A stretch of 39,276 nt of DNA from JBPRGG01 sp051418075 (GTDB lineage: Bacteria; Bacteroidota; Bacteroidia; Cytophagales; Cyclobacteriaceae). A program made the position numbers and the translations under genes. Where the stretch lies: NCBI GenBank assembly GCA_051418075.1, contig JBPRGG010000004.1, positions 1-39,276 on the forward strand, read 5' to 3'. Positions 17,287-24,764 of this stretch are shown here, piece after piece (within the stretch, counting starts at the first letter, position 1; every line of letters starts with the position of its first letter). Below the pieces are notes generated by a model. It saw only the letters and a list, made by a program, of their open reading frames with translations, did no database searches and was not told the DNA's origin.

Positions 17287-18042
17287 TTGTACAAATATAT
17301 AGCCAACACCTTATTTATAGGAAAAGATATTGTTTTTATGCCATCTTGTCATTCCACTAATGACATTGCTTCGGAACTTAGTCATAAAAATCTTATGAAA
17401 GAGGGAGGTATTGTTATTACCAACCACCAAGTTACAGGCAGAGGGCAAAGAGGTAACCAATGGATCGCAGAAGCCTCTAAAAACCTAACCTTTTCCCTTT
17501 TACTTAAACCTACCTTTCTTAATATCGAACATAACTTTTTTCTGAATATAATTGTTTCCCTGGCCATTCACGATTTTTTATCTCAATATCATGGTACTGG
17601 TCTGAAAATCAAATGGCCTAATGACATATTGTATCATGATCAAAAGATATGTGGGATTCTTATTGAAAACTTTTTAAAGATGCATCAGATTGGCTCCAGT
17701 ATTGTGGGAGTGGGTTTAAATGTAAATCAGGAAAACTTTCCTCTGTTTACCGCAACATCGCTTAAAGTGGTTACAGGGGAATCGTATGAATTAAACAAAC
17801 TGCTAAATCAGTTAATGGAATTCCTGGAAAGCCGCTATCTGCAACTGAAGGACCTGCAGCTTGATACACTTAAACAAGAATATATCAGCAGATTATACTG
17901 GTATAAGGAAAAGCATACCTTTTTTGATCAGGAACAATTTGAAGGTATTATCACTGACATAGATCAAAACGGCCGGTTAATGATCAGGAAAAATGAACAA
18001 ATTGTATTTTATCAGTTTAAGGAAGTAAAGTTTATAAAATAA
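17287..18042 (+). CDS. birA: Biotin--[acetyl-CoA-carboxylase] ligase
   Basis: 251 residues. Attaches biotin to the carrier protein of acetyl-CoA carboxylase through biotinyl-AMP. Motifs: SCHSTNDIA (20-28, substrate entry), GRGQRGNQW (51-59, biotin/ATP binding loop), KWPNDI (109-114) and KICGILIE. The C-terminal small beta domain is present. There is no N-terminal DNA-binding domain, so it is a catalytic-only enzyme and not a BirA repressor. The start codon appears to be TTG at 17287. An in-frame stop lies ten codons upstream, and the next ATG (17338) would remove the conserved strand before SCHSTN. Confidence 0.93.
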   Translation: MYKYIANTLFIGKDIVFMPSCHSTNDIASELSHKNLMKEGGIVITNHQVTGRGQRGNQWIAEASKNLTFSLLLKPTFLNIEHNFFLNIIVSLAIHDFLSQYHGTGLKIKWPNDILYHDQKICGILIENFLKMHQIGSSIVGVGLNVNQENFPLFTATSLKVVTGESYELNKLLNQLMEFLESRYLQLKDLQLDTLKQEYISRLYWYKEKHTFFDQEQFEGIITDIDQNGRLMIRKNEQIVFYQFKEVKFIK

Positions 18043-18084
18043 CCATTGAGTTATTGGCACAACAAAATAGATAAACATAATATT

Positions 18085-18115
18085 TTGTCTTATAAATTTT
18101 AAAACAATATTTTTG
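18085..18115 (+). promoter_or_regulatory. Bacteroidota-type promoter for ahcY
   Basis: TTG at 18085-18087, 20 nt spacer, then TATTTTTG at 18108-18115, an exact match to TAnnTTTG. It would give a 5' UTR of about 40 nt before the ATG at 18163. Matches the -33/-7 consensus known for this phylum. Confidence 0.6.
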
Positions 18116-18162
18116 CAATCAAATTTTTTAATCATAAATAATTAACATAATTCTAAAAGCGG

Positions 18163-19455
18163 ATGCATTACAAAGTAAAAGATATCTCCCTGGCTGATTG
18201 GGGAAGAAAAGAAATTCAATTGGCAGAAACAGAAATGCCCGGATTGATGTCTCTCAGAGAAGAATTCGGACCCAGTAAGCCCCTGAAAGGTGCCCGTATT
18301 GCCGGATGCCTTCACATGACTATTCAAACGGCAGTTTTGATCGAAACCCTGGTAGAACTAGGTGCAGAAGTACAATGGTCTTCCTGTAATATATTTTCCA
18401 CTCAGGATCATGCGGCAGCGGCCATTGCAGCGGCAGGTATTCCGGTATTTGCCTGGAAGGGAATGACGTTGGAAGAATATGACTGGTGTATTGAGCAAAC
18501 CCTTCATTTTGGGGAAGATAAAAAGCCATTACAAATGATTCTGGATGATGGCGGGGATCTGACTAATATGGTTCTGGATAAGTATCCAGAGTTGGTATCA
18601 GAGTTAAAGGGAATATCTGAGGAAACTACTACTGGGGTGCACAGGCTTTATGAAAGAATGCGCAACGGCACTTTACCGGTGCCAGCTATTAATGTGAATG
18701 ATTCTGTTACCAAATCCAAATTTGATAACTTGTATGGATGTAAAGAATCCCTGGTAGATTCCATCCGCAGGGCTACTGATATTATGTTTGCCGGAAAAGT
18801 GGCTGTAGTTGCTGGATTTGGTGATGTAGGAAAAGGTTCTGCCCGTTCTCTCCGAAATAACGGCGCCCGGGTGATTGTTACAGAAATTGATCCTATTTGC
18901 GCTTTGCAGGCTGCCATGGATGGTTTTGAGGTGAAAAAAATGGTAAATGCTATTCCGGAAGCCGATATCGTAGTTACTGCCACCGGTAACAAGGATATTA
19001 TTACTGAGCGTCATTTTAAGCTAATGAAAGATAAAACTATTGTTTGTAATATCGGGCATTTTGATAATGAAATAGATGTGGCCTGGCTGAGTGATAATTA
19101 TGGCGATACCCATGTCAATATCAAGCCCCAGGTAGATATGTATTCGGTCGATGGTAATGATATTATTTTACTGGCTGAAGGCAGATTGGTGAATCTGGGT
19201 TGCGGGATGGGTCATCCTTCTTTTGTAATGTCCAATTCATTTACCAATCAGGTTTTGGCCCAAATGGAATTATGGCAGTATGTTGATAAATATGATAAAG
19301 CAGTTTATATGTTGCCAAAACATCTTGATGAAAAGGTAGCACAGTTGCATTTGGCTAAGATAGGTGTAGAATTGGATGATTTGTCGCCTGATCAGGCAGC
19401 CTATATTGGAGTAGAGGTGGGAGGCCCCTATAAACCAGAATACTACAGGTATTAA
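18163..19455 (+). CDS. ahcY: Adenosylhomocysteinase
   Basis: 430 residues, full length for the bacterial enzyme. Reversibly hydrolyses S-adenosylhomocysteine to adenosine and homocysteine, relieving product inhibition of methyltransferases; cytosolic, NAD-dependent. Motifs: CLHMTIQTAVLIETL (49-63), SCNIFSTQDHAAAA (74-87), the NAD-binding loop GFGDVGKGSA (218-227), and the C-terminal LPKHLDEKVAQLHL and PDQAAYIGVEVGGPYKPEYYRY. Single-gene unit with its own promoter (18085-18115) and terminator (19472-19513). Confidence 0.98.
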   Translation: MHYKVKDISLADWGRKEIQLAETEMPGLMSLREEFGPSKPLKGARIAGCLHMTIQTAVLIETLVELGAEVQWSSCNIFSTQDHAAAAIAAAGIPVFAWKGMTLEEYDWCIEQTLHFGEDKKPLQMILDDGGDLTNMVLDKYPELVSELKGISEETTTGVHRLYERMRNGTLPVPAINVNDSVTKSKFDNLYGCKESLVDSIRRATDIMFAGKVAVVAGFGDVGKGSARSLRNNGARVIVTEIDPICALQAAMDGFEVKKMVNAIPEADIVVTATGNKDIITERHFKLMKDKTIVCNIGHFDNEIDVAWLSDNYGDTHVNIKPQVDMYSVDGNDIILLAEGRLVNLGCGMGHPSFVMSNSFTNQVLAQMELWQYVDKYDKAVYMLPKHLDEKVAQLHLAKIGVELDDLSPDQAAYIGVEVGGPYKPEYYRY

Positions 19456-19471
19456 TTAAAAATAAAAAAAT

Positions 19472-19513
19472 GAGAAGAAGTGCCGGATCAGAACGGCACC
19501 TTCTTATTTTTTT
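19472..19513 (+). terminator. Intrinsic terminator after ahcY
   Basis: Imperfect stem: GAAGAAGTGCCG pairs with CGGCACCTTCTT around a short loop (one bulge), followed by a T-rich tract (TTATTTTTTT). It begins 16 nt after the ahcY stop codon. Confidence 0.8.
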
Positions 19514-19581
19514 AGACTTGCTTCATTATTTTCTTCCTTCTTCAGAAACAATATTCCTAAATATACCCGGTTATATTGTAG

Positions 19582-19619
19582 GACATGCCTGACTTAGGCA
19601 GGTTTAAGATATAATTTTG
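19582..19619 (+). promoter_or_regulatory. Palindrome plus TAnnTTTG element just before the PBP gene
   Basis: TGCCT-gactt-AGGCA forms an inverted repeat (19586-19600). Downstream, TAATTTTG at 19612-19619 matches the -7 consensus exactly but ends only 4 nt before the ATG at 19624. If used, the message would be almost leaderless. No TTG lies at the normal spacing, so promoter activity is uncertain. Confidence 0.35.
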
Positions 19620-19623
19620 TAAA

Positions 19624-21894
19624 ATGCCAGCCAGAAAAAGAAAGAAGAAATCAATTCCCATTTTTAGGAATATGATCATTTGGATGTGGAAAGGGGTGTT
19701 AATTATCCTGATCCTGATCCCTCTATTCTTTATTTCAGTAAATTATAATCTTTTTAACCTCTACGGTGGATTACCTGGTTTGAGTGAATTGGAAAATCCT
19801 GATCCGGATCTTGCCTCCGTGATATACAGTGAAGATGGTGTGATTTTAGGTAAATACTTCAGCTTTAATCGAAACCCGATAGATTTTGATGACCTTTCCC
19901 CTAATTTGGTCAATGCCCTGATCGCTACCGAAGACAGAAGGTATTTATCCCATTCCGGTATTGATCTGATTGGTTTGACCAGGGCATTTGTAAATTATGT
20001 GATCCTGCAAAAAAACCGGGAAGGTGGAAGTACTATTACTCAGCAACTGGCTAAAATGCTTTGGGAAACCAGAAGTGAAAAATATGAAGGCCATCTAAGT
20101 AAAGTGCCCAACTTAAATGGATTGTTAATTAAAACCAAAGAATGGCTGGTGGCCATCAAGATCGAAAGATCCTACACCAAAAAGGAGATTATCAGCATGT
20201 ACTTCAATACCATGCCATTTGGCAATAATACTTATGGGATAAAAGTAGCTGCTAAAACCTATTTTAATAAATTACCCTCTGAACTGAACATCCATGAAGC
20301 TGCCCTGATGGTTGGAATAGTTAATGGTCCGTCCCTGTTCAATCCGGTCAGACACCCGGAAAGGTCCATTAAAAGGAGAAATTGGGTTATCTGGCAAATG
20401 TTTAATAATGATTACATTGCCCGGAATGAATATGAAAAACATAAGAATGCAGATCTTGATCTGAACTTTACCCGAGAAAATCATTCTCAAGGTTTAGCAC
20501 CTTATTTTCGAATGGTACTCAGGCAGCAGCTTAAACCATGGGCTGAGCAGCAGGGATTCAACCTGGATAAAGGTGGATTAAGTATTTATACCAGCCTCAA
20601 TAGTCGTATGCAGACATATGCAGAACAGGCTATGCAGGCACATATGAAAAAACTTCAAAATCTTTTTTTTGAGCATTGGCAGGGGCAGGAACCCTGGACT
20701 GATCAGAATTTTCAACCGCTGGAAGGATATATTGAACGGGTATGGCGACAAACTGATTATTACAGGCAGTTGATTATAAAATACGGACCAACCTCTGATT
20801 CAATAGGTTATTATGCCAATGTACCTAAAAAAATGACTGTCTTTTCCTGGGAGGGAGAAAAGGATACCCTGATGAGCAGCCTTGATTCTATCAGATACTT
20901 CAAACAGTTTCTTCATGCCGGTATGATGGCCATGGATCCCCATACTGGTCAGATAAAGGCCTGGGTAGGTGGGTTGAACTATAAATACTGGCAATATGAC
21001 CATGTAAAACAAGGAAAAAATCAGCCGGGTTCTACATTTAAACCAATCGTTTATGCTACAGCCATTGAAAATGGCTATTCTCCTTGTTTTGAAGTGGTAG
21101 ATGCACCAGTTACTTTTCCCAATCCCGGGGCTAACCCTCCCAACTGGACACCCAGGAATGCTACTACTCAGTATAATGGACAAAAAATGACTCTGAAGCA
21201 AGCAATGGCCCGATCTGTAAACAGGATAGCTGCATTTATTATGAATAAGATAGGTCCTGAAAATGTGGTGGATATGGCCAGGAGACTGGGAATTGAAAGT
21301 GATCTGGAACCGGTGATGTCTTTAAGTTTAGGCTCAAGTGATGTTTCCCTTTACGAAATGATTGGCGCTTACAGTACTTTTGTAAATGATGGAACCTGGA
21401 TTGAACCGTATGGCCTCTTACGGATTGAAGATAAATTCGGAAATGTAATCTATCAAAAGAATCCCACTACCAGGGAAGCCATAAGCGAGGAAAATGCCTA
21501 TATTATGCTGGATATGTTACGAGGAACAGTGGAACAGCATGGTGGTACGGCTTACAGGCTAGCTCCTGAACTGAAAGAAAACAACCAAATTGGGGCTAAA
21601 ACCGGAACTACCTCTGATTTTGCCGATGGTTGGTTTATAGGTGTTACTGAAGATTTGGTGGCAGGGGTTTGGGTAGGAGGGGATGATCGGTCTGTTCGTT
21701 TCAAAACCATTCAGGATGGCCAGGGTGCAGTGATGGCAATGCCTGTATGGCAATACTTTATGCTTAAAGTGTATCAGGATACTCAGTTAAATATAAAAAA
21801 GAAGCCATTTATGCAACCAAAACGCCCTATCAGCCTTGAATTGGATTGTGATAAGTTTAAAATGCCTCTTTCTTCCGATGAATTCGGCTATTAA
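19624..21894 (+). CDS. Class A penicillin-binding protein (transglycosylase/transpeptidase, PBP1A-like)
   Basis: 756 residues. Bifunctional peptidoglycan synthase anchored in the inner membrane. A basic N-terminus (RKRKKK) precedes the TM helix (about 19-40). The GT51 glycosyltransferase domain (about 65-250) has ATEDRRYLSHSGID, with catalytic Glu103, and GGSTITQQLAK (134-144). The transpeptidase domain has the SxxK motif STFK (Ser470), the SxN motif in MARSVNR and the KTGTT motif near residue 660. All catalytic motifs are intact and the length is usual. Single gene on the plus strand after ahcY and its terminator. Confidence 0.95.
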   Translation: MPARKRKKKSIPIFRNMIIWMWKGVLIILILIPLFFISVNYNLFNLYGGLPGLSELENPDPDLASVIYSEDGVILGKYFSFNRNPIDFDDLSPNLVNALIATEDRRYLSHSGIDLIGLTRAFVNYVILQKNREGGSTITQQLAKMLWETRSEKYEGHLSKVPNLNGLLIKTKEWLVAIKIERSYTKKEIISMYFNTMPFGNNTYGIKVAAKTYFNKLPSELNIHEAALMVGIVNGPSLFNPVRHPERSIKRRNWVIWQMFNNDYIARNEYEKHKNADLDLNFTRENHSQGLAPYFRMVLRQQLKPWAEQQGFNLDKGGLSIYTSLNSRMQTYAEQAMQAHMKKLQNLFFEHWQGQEPWTDQNFQPLEGYIERVWRQTDYYRQLIIKYGPTSDSIGYYANVPKKMTVFSWEGEKDTLMSSLDSIRYFKQFLHAGMMAMDPHTGQIKAWVGGLNYKYWQYDHVKQGKNQPGSTFKPIVYATAIENGYSPCFEVVDAPVTFPNPGANPPNWTPRNATTQYNGQKMTLKQAMARSVNRIAAFIMNKIGPENVVDMARRLGIESDLEPVMSLSLGSSDVSLYEMIGAYSTFVNDGTWIEPYGLLRIEDKFGNVIYQKNPTTREAISEENAYIMLDMLRGTVEQHGGTAYRLAPELKENNQIGAKTGTTSDFADGWFIGVTEDLVAGVWVGGDDRSVRFKTIQDGQGAVMAMPVWQYFMLKVYQDTQLNIKKKPFMQPKRPISLELDCDKFKMPLSSDEFGY

Positions 21895-21950
21895 TTAGGA
21901 ATAGCAAAAGCTGTTATGCTGTCTATATGACATAATTAATAATCAATTCT

Positions 21951-21980
21951 GACACAATGGCTGTGTTGCTTGTTTTTTTC
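21951..21980 (+). terminator. Possible weak terminator after the PBP gene
   Basis: ACACA-atggc-TGTGT, a 5-bp stem, then TGCTTG and a run of seven T. The stem is short, so this is tentative. Confidence 0.3.
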
Positions 21981-22010
21981 TCCATTTTCAGATATCAATC
22001 CTGATTTAGA

Positions 22011-22035
22011 CGGATAATAAATTTGAAATTATCCG
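22011..22035. promoter_or_regulatory. Perfect 8-bp inverted repeat upstream of the Hsp20-like gene
   Basis: CGGATAAT (22011-22018) and ATTATCCG (22028-22035) with a 9-nt spacer, about 150 nt before the small heat shock gene. It could be an operator. No sigma or regulator can be named. The rest of the gap between the PBP and Hsp20-like genes shows no ORF of note. Confidence 0.35.
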
Positions 22036-22188
22036 ATTCTGCCCGTATAAAATTTTATTTTCAGATTCATATTTTAATCGTTCCTTCGTCTGTATCAGGT
22101 ATAGGACAGTAAAAGGTTGGTAATTTAAAAATTGGTATACAATTTGTATCTAAGACTTGTAAGTATGAACAGAAAAGAAAGGACTAAC

Positions 22189-22569
22189 ATGAATTTCAAA
22201 GATATATTATCGGGTGAAAATCTTAATTTGATAAATACATTGGCTGGTGGGGTTGTTCAAACTACAGTAAATGTGGAACAGGCAGAAAATGAAATCATTA
22301 TCAATGTTTCAGCCCCTACAGTTTCAGGTGAATTATACAATATACTGGTTAATCAAAATAGATTGGTGGTTTATGCCTTGTTACAAGATCAGTCGCTGGA
22401 AGGACAAAGAGGTTTACCATTATTCAATCAAATGTTTGAAATTCCTTATTTTGTAGATGTTAATCAAATTATGGCAGAATATGTGGATGGTAAATTACAG
22501 ATCATTATGCCATTCAAGGATAAAGACAAAATAAAGCCACGAAAAATAGAAATCAGGAATTTGTCATAA
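22189..22569 (+). CDS. Hsp20/alpha-crystallin-like small heat shock protein
   Basis: 126 residues from ATG 22189. This start is chosen because AGGA lies 5 nt upstream; in-frame ATG 22165 and TTG 22132 are alternatives. The body resembles an alpha-crystallin domain: TVNVEQAENEIIINVSAP (first strands), LYNILVNQNRLVVYALLQ, FEIPYFVDVNQIMAEYVDGKLQIIMPF (the F-x-L/I-P...VD...A.Y.DGxLxIxxP pattern). Small heat shock proteins hold unfolding proteins without using ATP. It is shorter and more divergent than typical Hsp20 and lacks a clear IxI tail, ending IEIRNLS. Single-gene unit closed by a strong terminator. Confidence 0.72.
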   Translation: MNFKDILSGENLNLINTLAGGVVQTTVNVEQAENEIIINVSAPTVSGELYNILVNQNRLVVYALLQDQSLEGQRGLPLFNQMFEIPYFVDVNQIMAEYVDGKLQIIMPFKDKDKIKPRKIEIRNLS

Positions 22570-22591
22570 AAATTTGTGAATAAGCATCAGG

Positions 22592-22628
22592 GCCGTTCCG
22601 GGAGTTCTTCGGGAGCGGCTTTTTTTTT
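22592..22628 (+). terminator. Intrinsic terminator after the Hsp20-like gene
   Basis: GCCGTTCC pairs with GGAGCGGC (8 bp with one G-T wobble), followed by T9. Its tail touches the last codon of the convergent gene at 22627. Confidence 0.88.
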
Positions 22629-23493
22629 AAAAATTTTTAGCTTCCAGACTCATATGCATTGACTGGTGAACTAAACGGATGAAGTCATTCACTCTCTGAC
22701 AGTTGTAAAAGATTTTGGCTTTGGTCAGATGATTTAAGGCTTCTTTAAACTGGAATTGGTTGTAGGCTCTGGCTGCCTGGTTGAAATATTGCAGTCCTAC
22801 AATTTCATAGATCCCAATTTGTTCTTTAATATTATAACTGAAATGAAGATTTTTATCCTGAGAGGCAACCTGGCTGGCTAAATTCCCACTTTGCTGTTGA
22901 TAGGAAGTATAAAATTCATTATGTTTTTTAATTTCCTTTGGATCAGTTATAAAACCATTTAAAGGATTAGTGGATTCAAAAATAACCTTTTGTTTGGATG
23001 TATTAATGGTTAAAAACACGTGATAATCTGTTTCATTTATTACATGATCAAATCCCAAATCGGTAAGAAGAATGGAGTAAAAAGCTGTTCCAACTACGCA
23101 GTCATAATCTCCATTTTCTACTAAATCAAAAAATTCGGTAAAGTTTTCATAATTTTTTAAATACTTTCTATGGACTTTGTAGAAAAGATAATTCAGGAAA
23201 TCAACTTGATTTTTATATTTCGCTTGTCTTTTTTGCAGAAGTTGAACAAATGAATCATAATCTGCCACATATTCATTTATTTTATGCTCGTCAATAGTGG
23301 TTGAGCTGGCCATAATGAGTAATAACGGATCTGTTTGTTGGGTTTCACCATAGTTTTGTAGGATCTGCTTTTCAAATTCGGAAGAGAACAACGAGGAACT
23401 AGTACCTTTCAGCCGTATCGATTCATTTTGACCTAAGGCCCTGTGGCCCAGGATCAGCACAAAAATCATTATAGAAATATTAATAGGTTTCAT
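22627..23493 (-). CDS. Secreted protein of unknown function, possible transglutaminase-like Cys/His fold with C-terminal TPR-like helices
   Basis: 288 residues. The N-terminus (MKPINISIMIFVLILGHRALGQ) is a signal peptide, so the protein is periplasmic or exported. I do not recognise a named family. The middle carries YDCVVGTAFYSILLTDLGFD, then ETDYHVFLTI and VIFESTNPLNGF. This Cys, His, acidic order with an alpha-then-beta setting is like the triad of transglutaminase/papain-like folds. The last 50 residues (QAARAYNQFQFKEALNHLTKAKIFY) look like a TPR hairpin. It is preceded by an unusually good Shine-Dalgarno (AAAGGAG at 23500-23506). Single gene, flanked by a 600-bp non-coding stretch. The CDS call is firm; enzyme activity is inference. 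Confidence 0.75.
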   Translation of the reverse strand: MKPINISIMIFVLILGHRALGQNESIRLKGTSSSLFSSEFEKQILQNYGETQQTDPLLLIMASSTTIDEHKINEYVADYDSFVQLLQKRQAKYKNQVDFLNYLFYKVHRKYLKNYENFTEFFDLVENGDYDCVVGTAFYSILLTDLGFDHVINETDYHVFLTINTSKQKVIFESTNPLNGFITDPKEIKKHNEFYTSYQQQSGNLASQVASQDKNLHFSYNIKEQIGIYEIVGLQYFNQAARAYNQFQFKEALNHLTKAKIFYNCQRVNDFIRLVHQSMHMSLEAKNF

Positions 23494-23499
23494 ATGGCA

Positions 23500-23506
23500 C
23501 TCCTTT
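23500..23506 (-). promoter_or_regulatory. Strong Shine-Dalgarno for the secreted Cys/His protein
   Basis: AAAGGAG on the minus strand, 6 nt before the ATG at 23493. Most genes in this window lack a recognisable SD, as is usual for Bacteroidota, so this site stands out and fixes the start. Confidence 0.6.
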
Positions 23507-23890
23507 CTTTCTCATCATTTATAAAAACGATTCCGATTACATAAAGTTAACAATTACGTAACATTAAATTAATATAAAATTAATAATAAATCTTACATTC
23601 AGTTTTGTTTTCTGTGGATTTAATTAAGAAAAAAGCCAAATAATTCCTGGAATTCAAAATGGTAATGAGAGGATATTGCTGTAATGTAAGGATATCATGA
23701 TTTTAAAAGACATTTTAGTGGGCTCATCTGGAAGATGGCGGTCCTGATTAGGTTGAGAAAGATTTGGCAAGTTTTATTTGTGTAGCCATTGGAATATATT
23801 CCTGCCTGTTATTTAAATGTTAAGGTTTGCCGGGTAATTCTAATGATTTGCTTACCTCGTTTTTTCATTCTCAACATCTAATAAGTGGTT

Positions 23891-23975
23891 TCTGCTTATA
23901 ATTTTTACAGGAAAAGATGCAAAAAGCATCTTCCTGCGGTGGAACGCTTATTATAGCATATCCAAATTAAGCAGA
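23891..23975. other. Structured non-coding segment, candidate small RNA or regulatory RNA
   Basis: Inside the 599-bp stretch 23494-24092 that has no credible gene. Hairpin CAGGAA(AA)GATGC / GCATCTTCCTG at 23908-23936 has 11 bp and an A5 loop. It is enclosed by a second, long-range pairing of TCTGCTTA (23891-23898) with TAAGCAGA (23968-23975). No T tract follows the hairpin, so it is not a simple terminator. Nothing else identifiable was seen in the stretch. Confidence 0.3.
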
Positions 23976-24092
23976 TGCTTATATTTTGACAGATATATTC
24001 AGGTTTTTAAATTAAGAAAAAACAAATTTTGAGTCTGAGATTAACTGTAGAATTGTAATGGATGATCTTCATTATAGATGCTTACCTGCTGG

Positions 24093-24752
24093 TTACTTAA
24101 ATTCTGCCAGTACTGTCCTGCCTGCTTTTGTTTTATCCCCCACCTTGACTAATATTTCTGCATTTACCGGGATAAAAACATCTACCCTGGAGCCAAATTT
24201 AATAAATCCGAATTCAGCCCCTTGTTCGATTTCATCGCCCTCTTTGACATAATACTTGATCCTTTTAGCCATAGCCCCGGCAATTTGCCTGACCAGGATC
24301 TCTAACCCGGTTTGTAATTCAATTACCATGGTTGTTCTTTCATTATCAGTGCTGGATTTGGGATGCCATGCCACCAGGTATTTTCCAGTATGGTATTTAA
24401 AGTACTTTATTATTCCTGATACAGGATTTCGGTTTACATGCACATTAACAGGAGACATGAAGATGCTGATCTGTTTTCTTTCCTGTTTGAAGTATTCATG
24501 CTCTACCGTATTTTCAATCACTACTACCTTTCCATCTGCAGGGGCTAAAACATGATTGGTATTTTTTTCTGTAACTATAGCAGGGTTTCTGAAAAATTGC
24601 AGAACCAGCAGAAACAAAATAATGCTTAAGGCCAGGATAAGATTTAATAATAAAGTTTGCCCGGGAATGGTATAGAATAAGACCAGGTTGATCGCAAAAA
24701 GACCAAGTAATAATAGTGCTAATATTTTTCTACCTTCTTTGTGAATTTGCAT
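24093..24752 (-). CDS. psd: Phosphatidylserine decarboxylase (short, type II-like)
   Basis: 219 residues. Converts phosphatidylserine to phosphatidylethanolamine at the inner membrane. Two N-terminal TM helices (about 9-50). Motifs: LAPADGKVV (69-77), IFMSPVNVHVNRNP (97-110), WHPKSSTDNERTT, and FGFIKFGSRVDVF. Self-cleavage is expected between G187 and S188, producing the pyruvoyl group on the alpha chain. The length matches the short proenzyme form common in Bacteroidota. It follows the glutamate dehydrogenase gene by 12 nt and is the last gene of the minus-strand cluster containing cdsA. Confidence 0.93.
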   Translation of the reverse strand: MQIHKEGRKILALLLLGLFAINLVLFYTIPGQTLLLNLILALSIILFLLVLQFFRNPAIVTEKNTNHVLAPADGKVVVIENTVEHEYFKQERKQISIFMSPVNVHVNRNPVSGIIKYFKYHTGKYLVAWHPKSSTDNERTTMVIELQTGLEILVRQIAGAMAKRIKYYVKEGDEIEQGAEFGFIKFGSRVDVFIPVNAEILVKVGDKTKAGRTVLAEFK

Positions 24753-24764
24753 AATTAATTTTTT

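Noticed and set aside
17287..18042. birA as a bifunctional repressor
   Set aside because: The protein begins at the catalytic domain and has no N-terminal helix-turn-helix.
18648..19014. Two overlapping minus-strand frames of 113-114 codons
   Set aside because: Both are antisense to the NAD-binding part of ahcY, which is intact and highly conserved.
23700..23960. Tiny frames (16-17 codons) in the 600-bp gap, one overlapping the hairpin at 23908
   Set aside because: Too short, no ribosome binding site and no recognisable peptide. The RNA structure reading is better supported.
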